Assembly: GCA_963788145.1 (NCBI GenBank)
Contig: CAWBFQ010000006.1
Coordinates: forward strand, 434,001 to 498,000
Length of the DNA: 64,000 nt
Reading direction: 5' to 3'
From: UTCFX2 sp963788145
GTDB lineage: Bacteria > Chloroflexota > Anaerolineae > Anaerolineales > UBA4823
The notes under the pieces are model-generated. The model did no database searches, had not been told where the DNA came from, and saw nothing but the letters and a program-made list of their open reading frames with translations. A program made the position numbers and the translations under genes. Position 1 is the stretch's first letter. Every line of letters begins with the position of its first letter. Shown one piece after another: positions 26,498 to 35,967 of this stretch.

Positions 26498-28039
26498 ATG
26501 ATGAAGGGACTACTTTCTCGTATCCTGGTGATTTTGTTGGTGATTACCCTGGTGATTGCATACGTCCTGGTTTTGGATAAGGTGGATCTGATTTCGTCTC
26601 CACCTGTACCGAGCCAGCAAATAGGCCAATTGAAAATCGGTTGGGAAGAGCTTGCTCCCTACCACTACGAGGTCAAGAATGCTGGCGTTACCTATCACCT
26701 GGGTTTAGACGCAGAGTTATTGACGGAGGCATTTGCTCGGCTTGGATACAATTTGGTTTATGAAGAAAAAAGCTGGCAAGACCAATTAAATCTCTTACGC
26801 GCTGGCGAATTGGATCTGGCTCCGTTGGCCATAGAGACCAGCGAACGGGAGGAATATGCCACATTCTCCGATCCATATTTCCTTTTACGATACGCCGTAT
26901 TCTACCGTCTGAATTCTGGCTGGAAACCACCGCAGAAACTGGACGACTTGGGAGATCTGATTGCTAGCCGGAATTTACGGATTGGGGTTACAGAAGATTA
27001 TGCATACCCGACAGGGCTCCAGGCTTTAATCGCCCACTATGAAACAAAGGGGCAAGTGATTAAGACAAATTCGGAAATCGCGACCTTGAATTTCCTGGTC
27101 CGTGGGAGGGTGGATCTGATATTTGCAGATGAGGTTGAAGGTACGCATCTTTTACAATCGCTGGATCCAGATACCACAATTGTCCATGAGGTTCTGGATA
27201 TCCCCTCCCAGCCGGTTCATATCATGTTTGGGCTGCACCTCCCGCCCGAACTGGTGAAGGATTTTAATAATACATTGGAAGAGATGAATGCAGATGGGAG
27301 CGTAGCCAGGATTATTCGCTCCCATTACTATCCGGCTTTGTTAAATACATTAGAAGAAAGCTTCTTCTTTCGTCAAGTTGAGCTGATTGCAGCTTTATTT
27401 GCCGCTATAGCAGGTTTATTGATGGCTCACAAGCAAAAATTTGGTATTGTCGGAGGTTTTGTATTGGCTTCATCCACAGCGTTAGGCGGGGTGCTGCTGC
27501 GGGATGTGACCGCTGGACGGATGCCCAATGCAATTGTCCAGGATCCCGAGACCGTATTGGCGATCATATTATTGACACTGTTTGGTTTTGTGTTCTTCCG
27601 TCTGGTGGATCGTTGGCCGTCATCCTGGCTTGCAAAATCTGTGGAGGAGTTGGAAATTGACAATCATCCATTGACTTTGTTCTTTGACACCCTGGGTTTA
27701 GCCACGTTTACCGTAGTTGGAGTGGTGATTGCTATGGATATGCAGTTAGAACCGCTCTGGTTATGGGGGCCTATCCTTGCGGCGGTTACGAATGGCGGCG
27801 GGGCAATCATTCGGGATGTTGTGATAAGCAATGGAAAAATGACCATCTTAACCGATGTGTTTTACGTGGAGCACAGTCTGTTTTGGGCTTTCCTGTTATC
27901 CCTTTTTCTCACCTGGTACTCTTTACACCCACCTTTCCAACAAGAGGTATTGCATGCAGCATTGATTATTACACTGGGCGGGGTCTGCCTGACGCGTTGG
28001 GCGACGATTTACTTTCGGATCGGGAGCCTTCGATATTAG
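26498..28039 (+). CDS. Solute-binding (SBP_bac_3) domain fused to UPF0126/TRIC-like channel
   Basis: About 513 residues from the ATG-ATG at 26498/26501; upstream in-frame codons overlap the terminator and are not used. TM1 (ILVILLVITLVIAYVLVL) precedes a family 3 binding-protein domain (about residues 35-275; LGLDAELLTEAFARLGYNL, AGELDLAPLAI). The C-terminal third has paired UPF0126 modules, VLASSTALGGVLLRDVTAG and ILAAVTNGGGAIIRDVVIS, each with the G-x-x-RD signature. An amino-acid sensor or gate joined to a small-solute channel is the likely reading (inference). Confidence 0.8.
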   Translation: MMKGLLSRILVILLVITLVIAYVLVLDKVDLISSPPVPSQQIGQLKIGWEELAPYHYEVKNAGVTYHLGLDAELLTEAFARLGYNLVYEEKSWQDQLNLLRAGELDLAPLAIETSEREEYATFSDPYFLLRYAVFYRLNSGWKPPQKLDDLGDLIASRNLRIGVTEDYAYPTGLQALIAHYETKGQVIKTNSEIATLNFLVRGRVDLIFADEVEGTHLLQSLDPDTTIVHEVLDIPSQPVHIMFGLHLPPELVKDFNNTLEEMNADGSVARIIRSHYYPALLNTLEESFFFRQVELIAALFAAIAGLLMAHKQKFGIVGGFVLASSTALGGVLLRDVTAGRMPNAIVQDPETVLAIILLTLFGFVFFRLVDRWPSSWLAKSVEELEIDNHPLTLFFDTLGLATFTVVGVVIAMDMQLEPLWLWGPILAAVTNGGGAIIRDVVISNGKMTILTDVFYVEHSLFWAFLLSLFLTWYSLHPPFQQEVLHAALIITLGGVCLTRWATIYFRIGSLRY

Positions 28040-28141
28040 GATATTCATCTTTTGCTGGGTGGTGAAAATACCATAGATCAGGTATCGCGTTACAATTGCA
28101 TCCGGAAAATAACAACGTCTCAAATATTGATGGAGCGAAAT

Positions 28142-29275
28142 ATGTCAACTAATCCTTCTGAAAATCTTCATATGGAAGAATTGAATGTGCCGCCTCGTGT
28201 GCTGCTCGGCCCAGGCCCCAGTCTTGTTGATCCGCGCGTCCTGAAAGCCATGGCAACCCCTTTGCTGGGGCATCTGGATCCGCGCTTTCTGGAGATCATG
28301 GATCGCACCCAGGTGATGTTGCGCTATGTGTTCGATACAGAAAACCAGTTGACCGTACCCATTTCGGGAACCGGTTCTGCATCGATGGAAGCTGCTATCG
28401 CGAATACAGTAGAGCCGGGTAGAAAGGTGCTGGTCTGTATCAACGGTTATTTTGGGGAGCGCTTAGCGGATATGGCAGGACGATATGGCGCAGATTTGAC
28501 GGCAATTCGACGGCCCTGGGGTGAGGTTTTTACACCCGAAGAGATTGAGCGGTCGCTGAAAAAGAGCCCGGCAGAAGTGGTTGCGATTGTCCATGCAGAG
28601 ACTTCCACTGGAGCGATGCAGCCGCTGGACGAGATCGTTCAGATTGTTCACAGACACGGGGCGATTTTGATTGTGGATGCAGTAACCTCATTGGGAGGTG
28701 TACCCCTGCATGTGGATGAGACTGGAATTGATATTTGTTACAGTGGATCGCAAAAGTGTTTGAGTTGTCCGCCTGGGATCAGCCCGATCACCCTTGGACC
28801 GCGGGCTCTGGAACTCCTTGATAAACGCAATAACCCGGTGACCAACTGGTATTTAGATTTGACGATGGTGCGCAAATATTGGGGCAAGGACCGGACATAT
28901 CATCACACAGCCCCAATCAGCCTGAATTATGCTTTGTATGAGGCTTTGCGAATTGTTGGCGAGGAAGGTCTGGAAAAGCGTTGGGAACGTCATCGTCGCA
29001 ATGCCGAGTACCTCTGGCAGGGTTTAGAAGAAATGGGTCTGGAGTTGCATGTCCCGCTTGAGCATCGGTTGCCATCATTGACAACGATCCGGGTTCCTGA
29101 CGGAGTGGATGAGCTAAAAGTGCGCTCGCGTTTATTAAACGAATACAATATTGAGATTGGTGGAGGCCTGGGTGAGTTGAAAGGCAGGGTTTGGCGGGTG
29201 GGCTTGATGGGTTATTCCTCAAGACCGGAGAATGTGATTCTTTTCCTCTCTGCATTAGACCGCATTCTTCATTGA
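28142..29275 (+). CDS. Class V aminotransferase, alanine-glyoxylate/serine-pyruvate type
   Basis: About 377 residues from the ATG at 28142, which has GGAG 6 bases upstream. PLLGHLDPRFLEIMDRTQ and PISGTGSASMEAAIAN are family marks. VDAVTSLGGVPL holds the PLP-binding Asp, and SGSQKCLSCPPG the Schiff-base Lys. The C-terminal NEYNIEIGGGLGELKGRVWR contacts substrate carboxylate. It transfers an amino group to glyoxylate or pyruvate. Its place near a glycolate/lactate-type dehydrogenase suggests a glycolate-glyoxylate-glycine route (inference). Confidence 0.93.
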   Translation: MSTNPSENLHMEELNVPPRVLLGPGPSLVDPRVLKAMATPLLGHLDPRFLEIMDRTQVMLRYVFDTENQLTVPISGTGSASMEAAIANTVEPGRKVLVCINGYFGERLADMAGRYGADLTAIRRPWGEVFTPEEIERSLKKSPAEVVAIVHAETSTGAMQPLDEIVQIVHRHGAILIVDAVTSLGGVPLHVDETGIDICYSGSQKCLSCPPGISPITLGPRALELLDKRNNPVTNWYLDLTMVRKYWGKDRTYHHTAPISLNYALYEALRIVGEEGLEKRWERHRRNAEYLWQGLEEMGLELHVPLEHRLPSLTTIRVPDGVDELKVRSRLLNEYNIEIGGGLGELKGRVWRVGLMGYSSRPENVILFLSALDRILH

Positions 29276-29318
29276 CAGATCAAGATATTGGGGTGCGGGT
29301 TTGAGAGAACACATGCCA

Positions 29319-30233
29319 TTATTCGAAATCATCAAAAAGCCCGCGTAATTTTTCTTCCCAAAAATCATCCGGCGGGACAAATGGCGTCTCTGTGAAATCC
29401 TTAGCAATGCGTTGAAGGTACTCACGCATACCCAGTTCGGGAGCTTTTTTTGTGAGCTGCTCTATCTCATTGTCCAGTGTTTCTATTAACTGCCGGCTCT
29501 TATCTTCCAGATCGGTCAAATCCAAACCAAGCTTGAGTAAATAATTCACCCGCTGCATCAAACCCAGCCATGCGGTGAAATCATTCTCGATCCGGATGGA
29601 ACTGCCAGTCTGTGGCGGGTTGGAGAAATCGTATAGCGGAACAAAAGCATAGAACGACAGATATTCCATATCCCGCTCTGCTGCTCTACGGCAGATATAC
29701 GAGTCGATGCTTGCTCCCCCCTGATAATCCGAAAGTGAAACCGCAAGAGCTTTCATCTGCTGTTTCAGATGCGGCATGCTATAAGCGCCTGTGATCATGC
29801 GCTCTTTATCATAGGGTAATTCCCCATAAACACCGCCTAAGCCGACGATCTTCTTGACGCCCAGTTTCTGGGCGGCATCCAGAAAGGTTGCGACATACCT
29901 TTCGACATCCAGATGCGGCTCATCCCCTAAAAAAATGACTAGCGTGCGTTTTTCATTCCCGCTACAGAAGAATTCATTGCGAAAGCTCTCAAGCGCTCTG
30001 GGAAAACCCTCGTCATAATGGATGACTGGGCGCAGCAAGTGATGCGTGCCTGGAATCTGGAAAAGATAAAATCCATCTGCAGGGATGACGCCAATGGGTT
30101 TGGCGTTGGTCTGTTGAACCAGATATTCTGGGACACCGGAAGAAACCGAACCGGCATCCGCCCACTGCCTCCAACCAGCCAGCAGGTGGATTTCTTCTGA
30201 TTGTGGTATTTCGCTAAATTCTATATTGTGCAC
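29319..30233 (-). CDS. PAC2 family protein
   Basis: 304 residues. The PAC2 (proteasome-assembly-chaperone-like) fold is indicated by HLLAGWRQWADAGSVSSGV, a following IPADGFYLFQ, the core KKIVGLGGVYGELPY and QGGASIDSYICRRAAERDMEY. The C-terminal 70 residues are helical and charged. Bacterial members occur mainly in Actinobacteria and Chloroflexota, and their function is unknown. RBS GGAG lies just before the ATG. Convergent with the aminotransferase. Confidence 0.85.
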   Translation of the reverse strand: MHNIEFSEIPQSEEIHLLAGWRQWADAGSVSSGVPEYLVQQTNAKPIGVIPADGFYLFQIPGTHHLLRPVIHYDEGFPRALESFRNEFFCSGNEKRTLVIFLGDEPHLDVERYVATFLDAAQKLGVKKIVGLGGVYGELPYDKERMITGAYSMPHLKQQMKALAVSLSDYQGGASIDSYICRRAAERDMEYLSFYAFVPLYDFSNPPQTGSSIRIENDFTAWLGLMQRVNYLLKLGLDLTDLEDKSRQLIETLDNEIEQLTKKAPELGMREYLQRIAKDFTETPFVPPDDFWEEKLRGLFDDFE

Positions 30234-30344
30234 TTTTTTCTCCGAATAGACCGATAATCACCCTGCAGAGTAGAGAAAGCCTCTCTTACATGGTTTATTA
30301 TACAGCCTTTTTCTTTTGCCAGTTTTTAGGTACATATTCTTAAT

Positions 30345-30386
30345 TTGACAGAATGCTCAGCATATGCTATAAAAATATCAGATATT
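30345..30386 (+). promoter_or_regulatory. Promoter and palindromic operator of the second GntR regulator
   Basis: TTGACA at 30345-30350, a 17-bp spacer and TATAAA at 30368-30373. Immediately after lies AATATC-A-GATATT (30374-30386), a perfect palindrome over the expected start point, which suggests autoregulation. Confidence 0.75.
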
Positions 30387-30421
30387 CAGAAATTATGATC
30401 AATGTAAAAGGATAGTCCAGC

Positions 30422-31111
30422 ATGTGTCCTGTGCGTCGACGAAATACGATTGTTGATGACATTGCAGCAGAACTGAGGACGATGATCCTGACTGGGCAGC
30501 TAAAACCGGGTGAGTTCCTAGATCCGCAGAAAGCGCTCGCAGACAGGTTTGGCGTAGGGCTTTCCACTGTGCGCGAATCCATTCAAATCCTGGCGGCAGT
30601 GGGATTGGTGGAATCACATCCTGGTAAAGGGACCTGGGTGCGTCAGGATGCCCTCAATACTGTATTCAATTCAAAGGATGTGAAGAACCGACTGGGGATA
30701 TTGAACGCGAGGCAGGTATATGAAGCTCGCCTGGTGATAGAAGTTGGTTTGACCCAGTTTGCTGCAGAGAGAGCCTCGCAGGAGGATATTGAGCGCATCT
30801 GGCAGTCGATCCATTCCATGGAAGAGGCAGTCAGTGATGAAGGCGCATTTGTACAAGCCGACCTGGAATTTCATCTGGCAGTAGCGCAAGCTGGACATAA
30901 TGATCTTCTGGAACAGTTTTATTATTTGGTGCGAGATCTTCTTTCAGAAGTGATTACAGAAATGGTGATGTTGCCAAAGGTCAAAGAGGATTCGATTGTG
31001 CTGCAAAAAACGATCGCACAGGCGATCCAGGCTCATGATGTCAAAAAAGCCCAGGTTTCTGCCCAGAAACATATGCAGTACATCGAAAGTTTACTCTGGA
31101 ACTATGCCTGA
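30422..31111 (+). CDS. GntR-family (FadR/FCD) regulator of the uptake/catabolic island
   Basis: 229 residues. Winged-helix LKPGEFLDPQKALADRFGVG and STVRESIQILAAVGLV, then an FCD domain with VQADLEFHLAVAQAGHND (metal/ligand site). It is the first gene of a rightward series with the ABC importer, MttB-like, SMP-30 and proline racemase genes, so it probably senses the imported compound or a product. Its promoter carries an AATATCAGATATT palindrome. Related in layout to the regulator at 24749 but with a different operator. Confidence 0.9.
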   Translation: MCPVRRRNTIVDDIAAELRTMILTGQLKPGEFLDPQKALADRFGVGLSTVRESIQILAAVGLVESHPGKGTWVRQDALNTVFNSKDVKNRLGILNARQVYEARLVIEVGLTQFAAERASQEDIERIWQSIHSMEEAVSDEGAFVQADLEFHLAVAQAGHNDLLEQFYYLVRDLLSEVITEMVMLPKVKEDSIVLQKTIAQAIQAHDVKKAQVSAQKHMQYIESLLWNYA

Positions 31112-31224
31112 GAATCATGCGTGGATGACAGTTCTTTTTGGAGATCAATTTCCAAAACCGAGGCGATGATCCCTTGCAGCGTTTACAGGGATTATAAAAA
31201 AACAATGAGTTTAGGAGGAGTCTA

Positions 31225-32538
31225 ATGAAGAAGGGTTTGTTTAATCTCACCATCATTCTGGTTTGGATTGGGGCGCTCTTGGTCGGCTGTGCCCAGCCGC
31301 CTGCTCCTACCCAGGCGCCGCAAGAGCCAGCAGCTCCGGCATCCACTGAAGCGCCTGCGCCGGCCGCCAAAGTATTGAAAGTGGGCGTCCTGGCGCCTTT
31401 CACCGGTCCAAGCGGCCGGGTTGGCGAGGAGTTTAAGAACTCGGTCACGATGGCCTTCGACAAGATCAACTGGACGGTTGGGGAAACGAAAATCGAGCCA
31501 GTTTGGATCGATGGGGAATCGGATCCAGAAAAAGCCACTCGCGCCTACGAGGCGGCAATCACGCGCGACAAAATCGATGTTGGTTTGCTGAACTGGGATG
31601 CGTCTGAAGTGATCCCGGTAATGGAGCTTTCAGCAAAATATAAGATCCCGCATTTCTTTGCAATGGGCACGAGCGAGGATATCGACATCAAATTCAAATC
31701 CGATCCGAAGTATTCCTACTGGATGGGTAAAGGTTGGCCAACGCCATCCAAGCTTACGATTAACTATGTGACTGCAGTTGAAGACGCCATCAAAGCCGGT
31801 CTTTGGACTCCGAAGGCCAAACAGGTTGTCCTTTATGGGAATGATGATGAATGGAGCCGTGGTTTCACTAAAGCAATCGGCGCTCAGCTGAAAGATGCCG
31901 GTTGGGAGATTGTTGGGGAAGAATATGTCCCGGTCGGCGAGACCGATTTCTATCCGATGTTGACCAAGATTAAGTCAATGGATGCGCCTTTGATGGCAGG
32001 AACGATGGATGATGCGGCTGGTTTCCCAGCCATGATCAAACAAGCCCGCGAAGTGGGCGTGACAAGCTTAATCATTGCGGATGGTTTGGGCTGGGTAGGT
32101 GAATGGTACAACATGGCTGGCGATGCATCTGATTATGTTATCGATCAGATCCCAGGTTGGGCTACCCCGAAGGCTATTGAATTCAGGGATGAATTTACCA
32201 AGCTTTGGGGTATTGAGCCAAGTCCATCCTCGGCAGGCTTAGCTTTTGATGAGGCGAATTTCTTCATCAAGATCCTTCAGGAAACCTTCAAAGACAAAGG
32301 TGAGTTGACCAGCGATACCATCTATCAAACCGGTAAAGAAAAACTCTGGACCGGCCAACTCACATATACAGAGGGCATCCTAATGAAGGAATATAAATTC
32401 ACGGCCGAATCCCTTCCAGATATGGTGGTTGGCAAAGGCTATTTTGTCTTCCCGGTCATCCAGTATTTTGGAGGCGTCGGAAAGACCATTTGGCCGGATG
32501 AGATCAAAGAGCAGGACATGAAGGTTCCCGCCAACTAG
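31225..32538 (+). CDS. ABC-importer substrate-binding lipoprotein (branched-chain amino-acid family)
   Basis: 437 residues. Lipobox LVGCAQ near residue 22, Ala/Pro linker, then a periplasmic-binding fold type I: VLKVGVLAPFTGPSGRVGEE and VVLYGNDDEWSRGFTKAIG. The ligand may be an amino acid, betaine, amide or urea; the catabolic neighbours favour a quaternary amine. RBS AGGAGGAG is strong. It is followed directly by two ATPases and two permeases. Confidence 0.9.
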   Translation: MKKGLFNLTIILVWIGALLVGCAQPPAPTQAPQEPAAPASTEAPAPAAKVLKVGVLAPFTGPSGRVGEEFKNSVTMAFDKINWTVGETKIEPVWIDGESDPEKATRAYEAAITRDKIDVGLLNWDASEVIPVMELSAKYKIPHFFAMGTSEDIDIKFKSDPKYSYWMGKGWPTPSKLTINYVTAVEDAIKAGLWTPKAKQVVLYGNDDEWSRGFTKAIGAQLKDAGWEIVGEEYVPVGETDFYPMLTKIKSMDAPLMAGTMDDAAGFPAMIKQAREVGVTSLIIADGLGWVGEWYNMAGDASDYVIDQIPGWATPKAIEFRDEFTKLWGIEPSPSSAGLAFDEANFFIKILQETFKDKGELTSDTIYQTGKEKLWTGQLTYTEGILMKEYKFTAESLPDMVVGKGYFVFPVIQYFGGVGKTIWPDEIKEQDMKVPAN

Positions 32539-32551
32539 AGAAATTTTGCGC

Positions 32552-33277
32552 ATGATTCTGGACATTGACGCTGTCGTTAAGAAATTTGGAGGCCTGACTG
32601 CCCTCGATCGTATTTCGTTGAGCGTTGAGGAGGGTGAAATTGTTGGCGTCATTGGACCAAATGGCGCTGGGAAGAGCACTCTCCTCAACGTGATCGCGGG
32701 TGTTTATCGGCCAACCTCTGGAAACGTCTATTTTCAGGGAGCAAAAATCTCGGGCTTGAACCCGGATCGGATCTGCCAAAAAGGTATTGCGCGCACATTC
32801 CAGATCCCACGTCTGTTTTCAAAGATGACCGTCTTTGAAAACGTGCTGATATCGGCAACGTTTGGCAGCTCTGGTATTAGCAAAGATCCGGCCGGGTTGG
32901 CGAAAGAGATACTTTCATTTGTTAGTTTCCCTCTCCCGGGGGATATGCCAGCAGCATTTCTGAATACTGCCCAGCTACGCCGATTGGATTTAGCCCGCGC
33001 TCTGGCAAGCCATCCAAAGTTGTTGTTATTGGATGAATCGGCCGCGGGCCTCACTCCGAACGAATTGGCCGATCTTCAAGCGCTGGTTTTTAAGATCCGC
33101 GATCAAGGCACAACTGTCCTGATTGTAGAGCATTTGATGCGCTTGATCATGCAGTTGTGCGACCGAATCGTGGTGCTCCAATACGGCGTTAAAATTGCTG
33201 AAGGCACGCCGACTGAGATCACAAACAATGAGATCGTGACGACCGCTTATCTTGGTGAGAAATACCTAATCGCTTGA
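32552..33277 (+). CDS. livG: Branched-chain-type ABC importer ATPase 1 with altered signature motif
   Basis: About 241 residues from ATG 32552 (a TTG two codons earlier is possible). Walker A GPNGAGKST and Walker B LLLLDESAAGL are intact, and ARTFQIPRLF is typical of LivG. The ABC signature, normally LSGGQ or LSYGQ, reads LNTAQLRRLDLARAL, and the helical subdomain before it is short. No frameshift is visible. ATPase site composition in the LivG-LivF heterodimer may therefore be asymmetric. Confidence 0.9.
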   Translation: MILDIDAVVKKFGGLTALDRISLSVEEGEIVGVIGPNGAGKSTLLNVIAGVYRPTSGNVYFQGAKISGLNPDRICQKGIARTFQIPRLFSKMTVFENVLISATFGSSGISKDPAGLAKEILSFVSFPLPGDMPAAFLNTAQLRRLDLARALASHPKLLLLDESAAGLTPNELADLQALVFKIRDQGTTVLIVEHLMRLIMQLCDRIVVLQYGVKIAEGTPTEITNNEIVTTAYLGEKYLIA

Positions 33278-33341
33278 CGGCGTGCGGCAGAGGCGCAACA
33301 TCTTTGCGATATTACTTCAGGCAGACACAGGAGAAGCCATC

Positions 33342-34049
33342 TTGTTAAGTGTGAATGGGTTGCAGGCAGGCTATGCTGAACTGCAAGTATTATGGGATGT
33401 TTCACTAGCGGTCAATGAAGGTGAATTCGTCGCTTTGATTGGCTCGAATGGCGCCGGCAAGACGACCACTTTGCGCGCCATCGCCGGGTTGATCCGGCCA
33501 AAGTGCGGCGAAGTCAGCTTTCTCGGAGAGCCTATTACCGGGATGCCTCCTCAGGTGGTCTGTCGACGCGGAATCAGTTTCATTACTGAAGAATTAAACC
33601 TGTTTGAGGGTATGTCGGTATGTGATAACCTGCTGTTGGGCGCTTACAACTTGAAAGAAGCGATCAAAATAAAATCTACCCTGGAGCATGTCTATCATCT
33701 CTTCCCCATCCTAAAAGACCGTCAAAACCAGCTTGCCGGTACGCTTAGCGGTGGAGAAAGGCGGATGTTGGCGGTTGGACGGGGATTGATGTCTGAACCG
33801 AGACTATTGATGGTGGATGAGCCATCACTCGGATTGGCGCCGAAAATTGTGATGGACGTGTTCAATGCTCTGAAAGCGCTTCATAAAGATGGGGTTACAT
33901 TGCTTCTGGTTGAGCAAAATGTCAATAATACATTACAAATTGCCGATAAAGCCTATGTGCTGGAACAAGGCCGGGTTGTTTTACACGGACCCAGCGCGGA
34001 GTTATTGCAAAATGATTATCTGCGCGAGACATATCTGGGCAAGCGCTAA
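33342..34049 (+). CDS. livF: Branched-chain-type ABC importer ATPase 2
   Basis: About 236 residues from a TTG at 33342, preceded by AGGAG at 33329-33333; an upstream GTG at 33282 lacks an RBS. Walker A GSNGAGKTT, signature LSGGERRMLAVGRGL and Walker B LLMVDEPSLGLAP are all canonical, unlike its partner. It energises import with livG, livH and livM. Confidence 0.93.
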   Translation: MLSVNGLQAGYAELQVLWDVSLAVNEGEFVALIGSNGAGKTTTLRAIAGLIRPKCGEVSFLGEPITGMPPQVVCRRGISFITEELNLFEGMSVCDNLLLGAYNLKEAIKIKSTLEHVYHLFPILKDRQNQLAGTLSGGERRMLAVGRGLMSEPRLLMVDEPSLGLAPKIVMDVFNALKALHKDGVTLLLVEQNVNNTLQIADKAYVLEQGRVVLHGPSAELLQNDYLRETYLGKR

Positions 34050-34072
34050 CTCCTGATAGAAACGAGCTGATT

Positions 34073-34969
34073 ATGGATTGGACAATCTTTCAAAATTTGC
34101 TGATCACTGGTTTGCTGCGCGGCGGTTTATATGCTTTGATGGCGGTTGGCCTGGCGCTGGTTTTTGGCGTTATGAATATTTGCCATTTTGCGCATGGCGA
34201 GTACTATGTGCTTGGGGCTTATGCAGCTTACTTTGCTTATGCAACCTATGGGTTGAACCCCATCCTGGCAATTTTAGCTGCGGCTGGGTTAAGTTTCCTG
34301 GCGGGCGTCATCAGCGACCGGTTATTCTTCTATCCTTTGCGCAAACGTTCTAAGGGTGAATGGGTGATGAATGCCTTTCTGCTCACCGCCGGTCTTTCGG
34401 TCGTGCTGCAAAGCGTTTACCGCCTGGTTTTTGGAATGCGCTATCGCGGTATCACCAGTTATTGGAATACAACTTTATCGATCTTTGGAATGACCATCTC
34501 CACCGACCGAGTTATGGCTTTTGGGATCGCTCTCTTAGCGATCGCCGGGATGTGGTTTTTCCTCCAAAAGACACGGACCGGGCGCGCGATCCGCGCCGTC
34601 TCTCAAGATGAGACGGGCGCCATGCTGGTCGGGATTGATCTGGATCGAATTCAAACGCTCACATTCGGGTTAGGTAGTATGCTGGCGGGATTGGGAGGGG
34701 CCAGCCTTTTATCTCTTAGCCCAGCATATCCATTTGCTGGCAATAAACCGTTGATCTCATCCTGGTTCGTGGTCACAATCGCCGGGCTTGGAAATATCGA
34801 AGGGGCCATTATCGGGGGATTCATTGTTGGAATTTTTGAGAGCATTTCTTATTTTTTTCTTGGCCAGGGATGGCAAGAGGTGGCCAGTTTGGCGCTGCTA
34901 ATACTTCTGCTCTTGTTTAAACCGACCGGTTTATTTGGGACAGATGTCAAAAGCGTTTGGGAGAGGTAA
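34073..34969 (+). CDS. livH: Branched-chain-type ABC importer permease 1
   Basis: 298 residues with about eight membrane segments. The conserved LivH stretches are LMAVGLALVFGVMNICHFAHGE near the N-terminus (shown as two parts: LMAVGLALVFG and VMNICHFAHGE) and GTGRAIRAVSQ-like TRTGRAIRAVSQDETGAML, the coupling-loop region. The gene starts 23 bp after livF and ends 3 bp before livM. Confidence 0.92.
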   Translation: MDWTIFQNLLITGLLRGGLYALMAVGLALVFGVMNICHFAHGEYYVLGAYAAYFAYATYGLNPILAILAAAGLSFLAGVISDRLFFYPLRKRSKGEWVMNAFLLTAGLSVVLQSVYRLVFGMRYRGITSYWNTTLSIFGMTISTDRVMAFGIALLAIAGMWFFLQKTRTGRAIRAVSQDETGAMLVGIDLDRIQTLTFGLGSMLAGLGGASLLSLSPAYPFAGNKPLISSWFVVTIAGLGNIEGAIIGGFIVGIFESISYFFLGQGWQEVASLALLILLLLFKPTGLFGTDVKSVWER

Positions 34970-34972
34970 GCG

Positions 34973-35965
34973 ATGCAATCTGCTGAAGCCACACCGCGCA
35001 AACGCAGAACAAACTTGATTGCCTGGTTGAATGATCTGGGATTCTCGCTGCCTCTTCTAGTTTGTCTGGCGGTTTTGTCTCTCGCGCCGCTTTTTATAAC
35101 GGATCAATATACTCTGCGGTTATTAGTGGCCAGTTTATATTTTGGAAGCCTGGCCATGGCCTTCGACTTCACCGGGGGGTTTATCAATGCAGTCAACTTT
35201 GGGTTTGCTGGATTTGTGGGTTTAGGAGCTTATGCCGCGGCGCTTACTGCGAACCACACTACCTTAGGGATAGGGTTTGGGTTATTCATGGCCGCGTTTG
35301 CGACTGGGCTCGTCGGCTTTTTCACCGGTCTGCTCACTCTGCCGTTGCGCGGTATCTATGTGTCTTTGATGTCCTGGTTTGTGGGGATGACCTTGATGGC
35401 TCTGGCTGGCGCGATGGTGGATGTGACGCGTCGGGCACGCGGCTTGATCGTGCCGCCGCTCAGTGAGACAGCCAGCAATACCACCTATCTATATTTTTTG
35501 CTGATCTTATCGATTGCGGTCTATGTGTTGTTGCGGCTGATCATCCGCTCTCGGGTTGGACTGGCATTCCGGGCAATTGGCCAGAATTTCGATGCAGCCC
35601 AGGCTTCAGGAGTAAATCCGACCGCCTATAAGTTGTTGAACTTTACGCTTTCCTGCGCCTGCGCGGGTTTATTTGGCGGTTTTTATGCCCATTTCATTGG
35701 TATCGTTACACCAGACATTATGAACACGGGTCACACTCTTGAGGTTATGGCTCTGTCTTATATTGGGGGATCGGGCAGCCTCATTGGCGGCGTCTTTGCA
35801 GCTTTCTTGTTAATCCCCATTTTTGATTCCTTAAAGAAATTGATGGAATATCGCTTGATCATCTATGGTTTGCTGTTAATACTGGTGATGATCTTTTATC
35901 CTGCTGGTCTAAATGGCTTATATTCACAGGCCAAACAAATTATCCAAACCTTAAAGAGGAAATAA
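34973..35965 (+). CDS. livM: Branched-chain-type ABC importer permease 2
   Basis: 330 residues, roughly nine membrane helices. AVNFGFAGFVGLGAYAAAL and RSRVGLAFRAIGQNFDAAQ (coupling helix) are LivM features, and SYIGGSGSLIGGVFAAF is the conserved late helix pair. It pairs with livH. The next gene begins 2 bp after its stop, tying the methyltransferase to the importer. Confidence 0.92.
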   Translation: MQSAEATPRKRRTNLIAWLNDLGFSLPLLVCLAVLSLAPLFITDQYTLRLLVASLYFGSLAMAFDFTGGFINAVNFGFAGFVGLGAYAAALTANHTTLGIGFGLFMAAFATGLVGFFTGLLTLPLRGIYVSLMSWFVGMTLMALAGAMVDVTRRARGLIVPPLSETASNTTYLYFLLILSIAVYVLLRLIIRSRVGLAFRAIGQNFDAAQASGVNPTAYKLLNFTLSCACAGLFGGFYAHFIGIVTPDIMNTGHTLEVMALSYIGGSGSLIGGVFAAFLLIPIFDSLKKLMEYRLIIYGLLLILVMIFYPAGLNGLYSQAKQIIQTLKRK

Positions 35966-35967
35966 AA

